DNA of 60,213 nt from an uncultured Helicobacter sp. (GTDB lineage Bacteria > Campylobacterota > Campylobacteria > Campylobacterales > Helicobacteraceae): assembly GCF_937893305.1 (NCBI RefSeq), contig NZ_CALBGN010000017.1, forward strand, positions 1 to 60,213. Reading direction: 5' to 3'. The position numbers and the translations under genes were made by a program. This document shows positions 16,725 through 24,652 of this stretch, in pieces. Within the stretch, counting starts at the first letter, position 1, and each line of letters starts with the position of its first letter. The notes below the pieces were generated by a model. The model saw nothing but the letters and a program-made list of their open reading frames with translations, was not told the origin of the DNA and ran no database searches.

Positions 16725-18476
16725 ATGAGAAGCCATTATTGCGCAGATTTAGGCGAGCAAAATATTGGAGAAGTGGTAAGTTTATGCGGTTGGTGTAATA
16801 CTTATCGTGATCACGGCGGAGTTGTATTTATTGATTTGCGTGATAGAAGCGGTTTGATTCAACTTGTTTTTGATCCAAGAGATTGCAAAGAAGCGCATAA
16901 AATTGCAAGCGAAGTGCGTGATGAATATGTTTTAATTGCAAAAGGAAAAGTGCGCAAAAGGGGAGAAGGGCTGGAAAATCCAAAGCTTAAAACAGGCAAG
17001 ATTGAAGTGCTTGTGGAATCTTTGGTTGTTGAAAACAAAAGCTTAACGCCACCTATTGCTGTGGGCGATGAGAGTGTGGGTGAAGATGTGCGTTTGAAAT
17101 ACCGCTATTTAGATTTAAGAAATCCTAGGTTGCAAGAGATTTTTATTACACGCTCTAAAGTTGCTCAAGCTACGCGCAATACGCTTAGTGATTTAGGGTT
17201 TTTAGAGGTGGAAACTCCGATTTTGACAAAAGCCACACCAGAGGGGGCAAGGGATTATTTGGTGCCTAGTCGTGTGCATCACGGAGAATTTTATGCGCTA
17301 CCACAATCTCCACAACTTTTTAAACAGCTTTTAATGGTGAGTGGATTTGATAGATATTTTCAAATCGCAAAATGTTTTAGGGATGAAGATTTGCGTTTAG
17401 ATAGACAACCAGAATTTACACAAATCGATTTAGAAATGAGTTTTTGTAATCAAGATGATGTAATGGGCGTAGCAGAAGCTGTTCTAAAATCTATTTTTAG
17501 CGCGTGTGGGGTCTCTATTACCACTCCATTTGAACGCTATTCTTATAAGCAGGTTATGGAATCTTATGGGAGTGATAAGCCAGATTTACGCTTTGATTTA
17601 CCACTTGTTGAGGTGGGGGATTTGTTTGTGGATTCTAATAATGAGATTTTTGCTTCCATTGCAAAAGATTCTAAAAAGAATCGCTTTAAGGCTTTATGTG
17701 TTAAAAGTGGCGATACATTTTTTAGTCGCAAGACTTTAGGTGAAGCAGAAGAGTTTGTGCGAAAATTTGGCGCAAAAGGTTTAGCATATATTCAAATTAA
17801 AGATGAAGGTGTAAAAGGTCCGCTTGTAAAATTTATTAGTGAAACAAATCTAAAGTTGCTGCTTGATCGTTTGGGGGCTAGTGTCGGAGATATTATTTTC
17901 TTTGGAGCAGGAGAGAAAAAGATTGTTTGGGATTATATGGGGAGATTGCGTCAAAAAGTCGCGCAAGATATGGGACTCATTGACGAAAATGCGTATAAAT
18001 TCCTGTGGGTCGTCGATTTTCCAATGTTTGAACGCAATGATGATGGGAGTATTTCAGCATTGCATCACCCTTTTACAATGCCTAGCAACATAGATGAAAA
18101 AGATTTAGAAGAGATTAATTCTGTGGCATATGATGTGGTGTTAAATGGTTTTGAAATTGGCGGGGGAAGTATTAGGATTCATAAGCAAGAGATTCAAAGT
18201 CGCGTGTTTGAGCTACTTGGAATCTCAAAAGAAGAAGCTCAAGATAAATTTAGCTTTCTTTTAGAGGCCTTGCAGTTTGGTGCGCCACCGCACGGCGGTT
18301 TAGCGTTTGGATTAGATAGAATCATAATGCTTTTATGTAAAGCGCATTCAATCCGTGATGTGATTGCATTTCCAAAAACCCAAAAAGCAACTTGTCCTTT
18401 AACAGATGCGCCAAGTGTTGCAAATGAAGAGCAGTTAAGAGAATTGCATATTAGAATTAGGGAAACCAAAAAATAA
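16725..18476 (+). CDS. aspS: Aspartyl-tRNA synthetase
   Basis: Charges tRNA-Asp, and in Helicobacter also tRNA-Asn, with aspartate. The N-terminal OB-fold anticodon domain contains GWCNTYRDHGGVVFIDLRDR. Class II motif 2 is FRDEDLRLDRQPEF-TQ near residue 222, and motif 3 is GLAFGLDRIIML near 527. The bacterial GAD insertion lies between them. Length 583 is normal. ATG follows TTTTAGGAG. It heads the run aspS, adk, membrane gene and ppa, the order known from H. pylori apart from the third gene. Non-discriminating specificity is taken from the genus, not read from residues here. Confidence 0.97.
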   Translation: MRSHYCADLGEQNIGEVVSLCGWCNTYRDHGGVVFIDLRDRSGLIQLVFDPRDCKEAHKIASEVRDEYVLIAKGKVRKRGEGLENPKLKTGKIEVLVESLVVENKSLTPPIAVGDESVGEDVRLKYRYLDLRNPRLQEIFITRSKVAQATRNTLSDLGFLEVETPILTKATPEGARDYLVPSRVHHGEFYALPQSPQLFKQLLMVSGFDRYFQIAKCFRDEDLRLDRQPEFTQIDLEMSFCNQDDVMGVAEAVLKSIFSACGVSITTPFERYSYKQVMESYGSDKPDLRFDLPLVEVGDLFVDSNNEIFASIAKDSKKNRFKALCVKSGDTFFSRKTLGEAEEFVRKFGAKGLAYIQIKDEGVKGPLVKFISETNLKLLLDRLGASVGDIIFFGAGEKKIVWDYMGRLRQKVAQDMGLIDENAYKFLWVVDFPMFERNDDGSISALHHPFTMPSNIDEKDLEEINSVAYDVVLNGFEIGGGSIRIHKQEIQSRVFELLGISKEEAQDKFSFLLEALQFGAPPHGGLAFGLDRIIMLLCKAHSIRDVIAFPKTQKATCPLTDAPSVANEEQLRELHIRIRETKK

Positions 18477-18485
18477 GGAGAAAAG

Positions 18486-19058
18486 ATGAAAAAATTATTT
18501 TTAGTTATTGGCGCACCAGGAAGCGGAAAAACAACAGATGCAGAGATTATCAGCAAAAACAATAGCGATTCTATGGTGCATTATTCTACTGGAGAGCTTT
18601 TGCGTGCGGAAGTTGCAAGCGGAAGTGAGCTAGGACAACTTATTGATAGTTTTACAAGCAAGGGAAATCTGGTGCCTTTAGAAATTGTTGTTAAGACGAT
18701 TATAGAAGCTATTTCAAATGCGCCAAAAAATGTGGTTTTAATTGATGGTTATCCACGCAGTGTAGAGCAAATGACGGAACTTGATAGAATTTTGCAAAAC
18801 AAAAATGATATTACATTAACAAGTGTGATTGAAGTAGAAGTCAGTGAAAAAACAGCGTGCGATAGAGTGTTAGGACGCGCAAGAGGTGCAGATGATAATG
18901 TGGAAGTTTTTAACAATCGTATGCGCGTGTTTCAAGAACCGCTAAAAGATATTCAAGAGTTTTATGGCAAAAAAGGAATCTTACATAAAATTAATGGTGA
19001 GCGCACGATTGAAGAAATCACAAGCGAAATGGAAGCATTTATCAAGGGCAAAATTTAA
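18486..19058 (+). CDS. adk: Adenylate kinase
   Basis: Cytosolic ATP + AMP to 2 ADP. P-loop GAPGSGKTT at residue 8, AMP-site TGELLR near 36 and LIDGYPRS near 87. The LID region is the short form (GRARGADDNVEVFNNRM), so the product is 190 residues without the zinc LID. AAGGAG lies 7 bp before the ATG, and the gene starts 9 bp after aspS, so it is co-transcribed. Confidence 0.97.
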   Translation: MKKLFLVIGAPGSGKTTDAEIISKNNSDSMVHYSTGELLRAEVASGSELGQLIDSFTSKGNLVPLEIVVKTIIEAISNAPKNVVLIDGYPRSVEQMTELDRILQNKNDITLTSVIEVEVSEKTACDRVLGRARGADDNVEVFNNRMRVFQEPLKDIQEFYGKKGILHKINGERTIEEITSEMEAFIKGKI

Positions 19059-19076
19059 TAATACTAAGGAGTAAAA

Positions 19077-19559
19077 ATGGATTTTGGGGAAGTTGATGGC
19101 AGTGAATTTCAATCTAAAAAATATGGAATCTCTTGGATTGCTTATGTGAAAATGTGCTTAGGGCATTTAATTTTTATTGCAATTGTTGTGTATGGAGTGA
19201 AGTATTTTTTGCCTCAGTTTTTTTGGAATGTTATTGTGATTTTTGGGATTTTGGAATTGATTAATTTTGCGCTTGCTTTTTTGTCTTTGAGGGCACAATA
19301 TGTTTTTATGAATGAGCGTGGAGTTTGGTTTCATCGTGGAATATTTCCTTGGACTAAAGGCGTAAATGGTATTATTTGGAATGATTGTGGAGGTGCTTTG
19401 TTTCGACAAGGTTTTTGGGCTTATATTCTAAAAACCTATACAATATTTATTACACACAAATACACGGAATCTTCGCAAATTGCAGTATCAAATATTTATA
19501 ATGGTAAGGAATTTTGCACAGAAGTAGCAAATTATATGCATAAAATGTATCAAAAATAA
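19077..19559 (+). CDS. Small membrane protein with PH-like (bPH/DUF304-type) tail
   Basis: A 160-residue protein with two adjacent transmembrane helices (about residues 23-45 and 50-70) followed by a beta-rich cytosolic domain. The run AQYVFMNERGVWFHRGIFPW, then GIIWNDCGGA and later TIFITHKY, resembles bacterial PH-domain membrane proteins. It lies where H. pylori has a different gene between adk and ppa. It starts 18 bp after adk with its own AAGGAG and precedes ppa by 10 bp, so it is part of the same message. Function unknown. Confidence 0.7.
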   Translation: MDFGEVDGSEFQSKKYGISWIAYVKMCLGHLIFIAIVVYGVKYFLPQFFWNVIVIFGILELINFALAFLSLRAQYVFMNERGVWFHRGIFPWTKGVNGIIWNDCGGALFRQGFWAYILKTYTIFITHKYTESSQIAVSNIYNGKEFCTEVANYMHKMYQK

Positions 19560-19569
19560 AGGAGTAAAA

Positions 19570-20094
19570 ATGGATTTAAGTAAAATTGAAGTAGGAAGCA
19601 ATCCGGATAAACTAAATGTTGTTATTGAGATTCCTTATGGTTCAAATATTAAATATGAAATTGATAAGGATAGTGGAGCAGTTGTGGTAGATAGAGTAAT
19701 GTATAGTGCAATGTTTTATCCTGCAAATTATGGTTTTGTTCCGAATACTTTAAGCGATGATGGCGATCCTGCTGATGTGCTTGTGATTAATGAATATCCT
19801 TTGCAGGCTGGAAGTGTGATTAAAGCACGTTTGATTGGGGTTTTGATTATGGAAGATGAAAGTGGAATGGACGAAAAGCTTATTGCAGTTCCTATTTCTA
19901 AGATTGATCCAAGATATGATAGAATCAAAAACTTAGAGGATTTACCACAAATCACTTTAGATAGAATCAAAAATTTCTTTGAAACTTATAAAATGCTAGA
20001 GCCAAATAAATGGGTGAAAGTTAAGGAATATAAAGACTTAAATGCTGCAAAAGAGATTTTAGAGCAAGCGATTAAGAATTATAAATCTTTGTGA
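19570..20094 (+). CDS. ppa: Soluble inorganic pyrophosphatase (family I)
   Basis: Hydrolyses pyrophosphate in the cytosol. IEIPYGSNIKYEIDKDSG near residue 20, then YPANYGFVPNTLSDDGDPADVLV near 55-80, the latter containing the D-G-D-P-x-D metal signature. Length 174 is that of the bacterial hexameric enzyme. GGAG precedes the ATG. It closes the aspS-adk run; a 147-bp AT-rich gap with no clear terminator follows. Confidence 0.97.
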   Translation: MDLSKIEVGSNPDKLNVVIEIPYGSNIKYEIDKDSGAVVVDRVMYSAMFYPANYGFVPNTLSDDGDPADVLVINEYPLQAGSVIKARLIGVLIMEDESGMDEKLIAVPISKIDPRYDRIKNLEDLPQITLDRIKNFFETYKMLEPNKWVKVKEYKDLNAAKEILEQAIKNYKSL

Positions 20095-20199
20095 TTTTTT
20101 TGTGTTACTAAAAGTAATTTTTAGTATTTAAAATAGTAGATTGTATTGAAAAATGGGAGTATTTTTGGGTTTTTATCGCAAGTTTGGAGTAAAAATCTG

Positions 20200-20205
20200 T
20201 AAAAT
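20200..20205 (+). promoter_or_regulatory. Candidate -10 box TAAAAT for the TRAP operon
   Basis: TAAAAT lies 37 bp before the dctP ATG at 20242; weak by itself but the best match in the gap 20095-20241. Confidence 0.35.
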
Positions 20206-20241
20206 ACCTTGATCTTAGAGAATTTTATAAGGAGAAAGTTA

Positions 20242-21264
20242 ATGAAAAAGATCATTTTGGCTTCAGTATTAGCAGCTTTTGCGTTTGTTGGTTGTGGTGG
20301 TGAGAATAAAGAAGCAGCAGCAAATGCAACAGGTGATAAAAAAGTCTATGAGGTGAAGTTTGCGCATGTTGTGAGTGAAAATACACCAAAAGGAAAGGCG
20401 GCAAATTTCTTTGCAAAAAGAGTAGAAGAACTAACAGATGGGCAAATTAAAGTGCATGTGTTTCCTTCTGCGCAACTTGTTGATGATGATAAAGTGTTTC
20501 AAGAATTAAAGCGTAATAATGTGCAACTTGCAGCACCTAGTTTTTCTAAATTTACACCTTTTGCAAAAGAATTTAATTTATGGGATGTCCCTTTTCTTTT
20601 CCGTGATACTGAACATTTGCATAATGTAATGGATGGAGAAGTAGGAAAAATTCTAAAAGATGTGATTAGCTCTAAAGGTTACATTGCACTTGATTATTGG
20701 GATGCAGGGTTTAAGCAGTTTAGCACAAATAAAAAGCCTATTGTTGTGCCAAGTGATGCTGAAGGGCAAAAAATGCGCATTATGAGTTCTAAAGTTTTAG
20801 AAGAACAAACAAAAGCAGTTAAAGCAATTCCGCAAGTATTGCCATTTGGTGAAGTTTATTCTGCGCTTCAAACAGGTGTTGTAGATGCTGCTGAAAATCC
20901 GCTTTCAAATCTTTATAATTCTAAGTTTTATGAGGTGCAAAGTTCTATTACGATTTCAAATCATGGATATTTGGGATATTTAGTTGTTGCAAGCGAAAAG
21001 TTTTGGAATAGCTTGCCACAAGATTTGCAGGAGAAATTTACAACTGCAATGCGTGAAGCAACAATTTATGAAAGAGAAGAAAGCGCTAAAGAAGAAAAAG
21101 TCTTGCTTGATCGTTTAAAAGCAGATGATAAGACAGGCACAAAAGTTTATGAACTAGATGCTGCACAAAAGCAACAATGGCAAGATGTAATGATTGCGAT
21201 TTATCCTAAATTTTATGATTTAATTGGAAAAGAATTAATTGAAAAAACAATTAATACAAAATAA
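20242..21264 (+). CDS. dctP: TRAP transporter substrate-binding protein (DctP family), predicted lipoprotein
   Basis: Periplasmic receptor of a TRAP importer. The N-terminus KKIILASVLAAFAFVGCGG has a lipobox (FVGC), so the protein is probably lipid-anchored, unlike most free DctP proteins. Family blocks are visible: KFAHVVSENTPKGKAA, WDVPFLFRDTEH, EGQKMRIMSS (the Arg that binds the ligand carboxylate in the family) and VVDAAENPLSN. ATG at 20242 follows AAGGAGAAAG; upstream in-frame codons overlap the promoter region. The substrate is probably an organic acid but cannot be named. Confidence 0.92.
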   Translation: MKKIILASVLAAFAFVGCGGENKEAAANATGDKKVYEVKFAHVVSENTPKGKAANFFAKRVEELTDGQIKVHVFPSAQLVDDDKVFQELKRNNVQLAAPSFSKFTPFAKEFNLWDVPFLFRDTEHLHNVMDGEVGKILKDVISSKGYIALDYWDAGFKQFSTNKKPIVVPSDAEGQKMRIMSSKVLEEQTKAVKAIPQVLPFGEVYSALQTGVVDAAENPLSNLYNSKFYEVQSSITISNHGYLGYLVVASEKFWNSLPQDLQEKFTTAMREATIYEREESAKEEKVLLDRLKADDKTGTKVYELDAAQKQQWQDVMIAIYPKFYDLIGKELIEKTINTK

Positions 21265-21289
21265 TTGAAATCACAAGTAAGGGGCATTG

Positions 21290-21847
21290 GTGAATTTTTT
21301 TCAAGCGTTAGATAGAGTTATTGCGACAATGAATAAAAGTGTCGCTGTATTTGGGCTAGCAGTTGGAATCGTAATCACAGCAATTAATGTTTGTGTGCGT
21401 TATATTGCAGGATTTTATCCAGAAATTGGCTCCCTTACTTGGGCAGAAGAAGTGGCAAGATATTGTTTCTTGTGGTCAGCATTCTTTGGGGCAGCTTATG
21501 GCTTTAGAAAAGGAGTGCATATTGCTGTAACAATGTTAATTGAAAAATTTCCATCTTCGCTTGCAAAGAGTTGCGTGCTTTTAACACATCTTTTAAATTC
21601 TATATTTTTAGGATTTATGTTTTATGCAAGCGTGATGGTGTGCTATTTAAATTATGAGATTGGTTATATGAGTGAAGCGTTACATAGTGTTCCTTTGTGG
21701 ATTTTTCTTTTATGCTTGCCTATTGCTTTTTTGGGTGCAACTTATCGTTCTTTGGAGAAAATTTATGAAGTTTCTTTACTGCCAGCAGATAAGGTAGTCA
21801 AAAGTGCAGAAGAAGAGATGATTCACGATTCCGTGATTAAAGATTAG
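21290..21847 (+). CDS. dctQ: TRAP transporter small membrane subunit (DctQ)
   Basis: Four hydrophobic segments and the DctQ block LTWAEEVARYCFLWSAFFGAAYGFRKGVH near residue 48-75 identify the small permease subunit. Two candidate starts overlap: TTG at 21287 and GTG at 21290; I chose GTG because it is better spaced (5 bases) from AAGGGG. It lies 25 bp after dctP and 16 bp before dctM. Confidence 0.9.
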   Translation: MNFFQALDRVIATMNKSVAVFGLAVGIVITAINVCVRYIAGFYPEIGSLTWAEEVARYCFLWSAFFGAAYGFRKGVHIAVTMLIEKFPSSLAKSCVLLTHLLNSIFLGFMFYASVMVCYLNYEIGYMSEALHSVPLWIFLLCLPIAFLGATYRSLEKIYEVSLLPADKVVKSAEEEMIHDSVIKD

Positions 21848-21863
21848 GGAATTAGGTAGTTTT

Positions 21864-23138
21864 ATGAGCGTTATATTTTTATTGGTTGTATTATTTGGGT
21901 TGTTGTTATTTGGTGTGCCTGTGGCGATTTGCCTAGGGGTGAGTGCAGTTTTAACGATGTTATTTTTTAGCTCCTATGATATTTTTGCGGTGCCAGAAAT
22001 AATGCTTAATGGATTAAAGCCTGCATTAATGGCGATTCCAATGTTTATTTTGGCAGGTTCCTTAATGAGTAAAGGGAGTTCTGCGCAGAGAATTGTAGAT
22101 TTTGCTAAAAGTATTGTTGGGCATTTGCCCGGTGGTTTGCCTATGAGTGCAATTTTAGCTTGTATCATCTTTGCTGCTGTGAGTGGAAGTTCTCCTGCTA
22201 CTGTTGTTGCTATTGGTTCTGTAATGTTTGTAGCATTAAAAGAAGCAGGGTATCCCAAGAGTTATTCAGTTGGGGCAATTACATCTGCTGGGAGTCTTGG
22301 AATCTTAATTCCACCTTCTGTTGTGATGATTGTTTATGGGGTAACTGCGGAAGTTTCTATTGAGAAACTTTTTATGGCAGGCGTGGTTCCTGGACTTTTA
22401 GTTGGTGGAATGATGATGCTTTATGCTTATTTTGGAGCAATTCGTTTAGGATTTAAAGCGACGAAGCCAGCAAGCATTAGAGAACGATGGTTGAAATTTA
22501 AAGAAGCATTTTGGGCGTTGTTGATTGTTTTTGTGGTGATTGGTGGAATCTATGCGGGAATCTTTACAGCAACTGAAGCTGCTGGGATTAGTGCTGTATA
22601 TGCTCTTATTGTTTCTTTGTTTGTCTATAAAGATATTAAAATTAAGGATCTTTATAGTGTGTTTTTAGATGCAGCAATTACAACAGCAATGATTTTCTTT
22701 ATTATTGGTTTTGCAGTTGTATTTGCGCATTTTCTAACTGGAGAGCGTATTCCACATATGATTGCAGAATATCTTGTTAGTATGGATATGAGTTGGTGGA
22801 TGTTTTTGATTTTGGTTAATGTTGCTTTGTTTGTTATGGGGCAATTTATGGAACCATCGTCAGTTGTAATGATTATGACACCTTTGCTTTTGCCTATTGC
22901 TGTGCAGCTTGGAATTGATCCTATTCATTTTGGAATTGTGATGATTGTGAATATGGAGCTTGGAATGCTAACACCTCCTGTTGGACTTAATCTCTTTGTA
23001 GCTAGCTCACTTACAGGACTTAGCTTAAAAGATGTTACACTTTCTATTGTCCCTTGGCTTTGCGTGTTGTTAGTGGGGCTTGGGCTTATTACTTATATTC
23101 CAGAAATTTCCCTTTGGCTGCCTAGTTTGCTAGGATAA
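21864..23138 (+). CDS. dctM: TRAP transporter large permease subunit (DctM)
   Basis: A 424-residue protein with about twelve hydrophobic segments and DctM signatures GVPVAICLGVSA near residue 14, VSGSSPATVVAIGSVM near 106-120, SLGILIPPSVVMIVYG near 146, and GMLTPPVGLNLFVAS near 373. With DctP and DctQ it makes a complete sodium-driven importer. The next gene, ccdA, begins 6 bp later. Confidence 0.95.
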   Translation: MSVIFLLVVLFGLLLFGVPVAICLGVSAVLTMLFFSSYDIFAVPEIMLNGLKPALMAIPMFILAGSLMSKGSSAQRIVDFAKSIVGHLPGGLPMSAILACIIFAAVSGSSPATVVAIGSVMFVALKEAGYPKSYSVGAITSAGSLGILIPPSVVMIVYGVTAEVSIEKLFMAGVVPGLLVGGMMMLYAYFGAIRLGFKATKPASIRERWLKFKEAFWALLIVFVVIGGIYAGIFTATEAAGISAVYALIVSLFVYKDIKIKDLYSVFLDAAITTAMIFFIIGFAVVFAHFLTGERIPHMIAEYLVSMDMSWWMFLILVNVALFVMGQFMEPSSVVMIMTPLLLPIAVQLGIDPIHFGIVMIVNMELGMLTPPVGLNLFVASSLTGLSLKDVTLSIVPWLCVLLVGLGLITYIPEISLWLPSLLG

Positions 23139-23144
23139 TAATTA

Positions 23145-23888
23145 ATGGAAGAATCTCTGCTTGGGCTTTTTGAAAATGCTCCGCATTTCATTAGCTTACT
23201 TGCCGGGATTGTAACTTTTCTTAGTCCTTGTGTGCTTCCGCTTATTCCAATTTATCTTTCTTATATTTCTGAAATCTCCTTAGATGAACTTAAAAATACA
23301 GGTGCTTTGAATTTAAAAACGCGTTTTAAGATTTTACGAAGTGCATTATTTTTTGTGCTTGGACTTGGAGTTGTATTCATTGTTTTTGGTGCTGTGGCAG
23401 CTAGAATTTTAAATGGTGGAATCTTGCTAAGTCCAAATTTACGCTATTTTGCTGGTGGTGTGTTGATAATTTTTGGATTGCATACGCTAGGGATTTTTAA
23501 GATTCCATTTTTAAACTATCAAAAAACATTGCGGACCAACACAAACTTTGAAGTTTTAAAAGATTTTTTCACACCTTTTTTGTTGGGCGTTAGTTTTTCT
23601 TTGGGCTGGACACCTTGTGTGGGTCCTATTTTAGCAAGCATTATTGTTCTTGCAAGTGTGGATGGGCAAAGTGGCATTGTATTGCTTATCATTTACACAC
23701 TTGGCTTGGCGCTTCCTTTTTTGCTTTGTGCGCTGCTTATTAGTTATGCTTTTAGTATTTTAGACGGGATTAAGCGTTATTTTAAAGTGATTGAGTGGTG
23801 TGCTGGATTGTTGCTTATAGGAGTTGGAATCCTAGTGGCAAGCGGTGGAATGAGTGTGCTTTCTGCATATTTACTAAAGGTTTTATGA
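23145..23888 (+). CDS. ccdA: CcdA/DsbD-type thiol-disulfide transporter
   Basis: Six or so transmembrane segments with the two reactive cysteines expected of CcdA: FLSPCVLPLIPIYLS near residue 29 and LGWTPCVGPILAS near 158. CcdA passes reducing equivalents from cytosolic thioredoxin across the inner membrane, mainly for cytochrome c maturation. At 247 residues there are no periplasmic DsbD domains. It directly follows the TRAP operon, and its stop overlaps the pseH start (ATGA), so it may link two unrelated functions on one message. Confidence 0.92.
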   Translation: MEESLLGLFENAPHFISLLAGIVTFLSPCVLPLIPIYLSYISEISLDELKNTGALNLKTRFKILRSALFFVLGLGVVFIVFGAVAARILNGGILLSPNLRYFAGGVLIIFGLHTLGIFKIPFLNYQKTLRTNTNFEVLKDFFTPFLLGVSFSLGWTPCVGPILASIIVLASVDGQSGIVLLIIYTLGLALPFLLCALLISYAFSILDGIKRYFKVIEWCAGLLLIGVGILVASGGMSVLSAYLLKVL

Positions 23889-24355
23889 GCGTGGGATTAG
23901 AACTTAAAAATTTCACACAATTAAACACAAAGGAGATTGCGCTTGTTCTAAGATGGCGCAATCACGCAAATGTTGCTAAGTTTATGAAGCAAAAAAGCAT
24001 TACACAAAAGGAGCATTTGGGCTTTATAGAATCTTTAAAAAATGATGATACCAAAGAGTATTTTTTGGTTTTTGAAAATGCGATTCCACTTGGCGTGATA
24101 GATTTCATTGCAATTGTTCGCGAAGAATCCTGTGAGTTTGGAATCTATCAAAGTCCTTTTTTAAAAGGTTATGGAGAGGTATTAATGCGAGCAGTTTTAG
24201 AATATGCCTTTAATGTTTTAAAGGTGCAAGAGTTGCGTGCGTGTGCATTTTGTGAAAATATTAAAGCCATAGAATTATATTTACGCTTTGGTTTTAAAAT
24301 GATTGCAAAGGATAAAGAGATGTGTTATTTTAACTGTGTGGAGGCTAAATTGTAG
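23885..24355 (+). CDS. pseH: PseH-like N-acetyltransferase of pseudaminic acid synthesis
   Basis: GNAT-fold, 156 residues. LRWRNHANVAKFM near residue 22, EHLGFIESLK, FGIYQSPFLKGYGEVLM near 95, and a C-terminal EN-x-KAIELYLRFGF are the PseH pattern. PseH acetylates the 4-amino group of the UDP-linked sugar on the way to pseudaminic acid, which glycosylates flagellin in Helicobacter and Campylobacter. Start ATG is coupled to the ccdA stop (ATGA). Other pse genes are not in the window. The call is by motif; a RimJ-like acetyltransferase is the alternative. Confidence 0.8.
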   Translation: MSVGLELKNFTQLNTKEIALVLRWRNHANVAKFMKQKSITQKEHLGFIESLKNDDTKEYFLVFENAIPLGVIDFIAIVREESCEFGIYQSPFLKGYGEVLMRAVLEYAFNVLKVQELRACAFCENIKAIELYLRFGFKMIAKDKEMCYFNCVEAKL

Positions 24356-24505
24356 TTTTAAGTAATGCTAGCTTTTAAATTTTTTATAAAAATAGCAAAA
24401 AGTCCATTATAAAAATTTATGAAGAGAAATAAAATCATAAATTTTTAATATTCTAGTTAAATTTCAACTTAAAGTAAAATCAAAAATTATTCTTAAAAAA
24501 TCAAT

Positions 24506-24528
24506 AAAGCACGATAAATAAGTGCTTT
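24506..24528. promoter_or_regulatory. Inverted repeat in the long gap before psrA
   Basis: AAAGCAC (24506-24512) and GTGCTTT (24522-24528) with a nine-base loop lie in the ~300-bp AT-rich gap 24356-24652. It could be a weak terminator after pseH or an operator for psrA. The rest of the gap is nearly pure A/T with no further signal I can support. Confidence 0.3.
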
Positions 24529-24652
24529 TAAGTATATTTATGACAATGCGATATATATAAAAAAATATAAATAAAATATAAATTTTTTACCGACTTTTTA
24601 CACAAAATGTCGTAAAATGCAATCTCGTAAAAGAAAATACAAGGAGGCAAAG

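Noticed and set aside
24617..24652. Upstream ATG start for psrA
   Set aside because: It adds 12 residues before the Tat motif and lacks a ribosome site, whereas the TTG at 24653 follows AAGGAGG.
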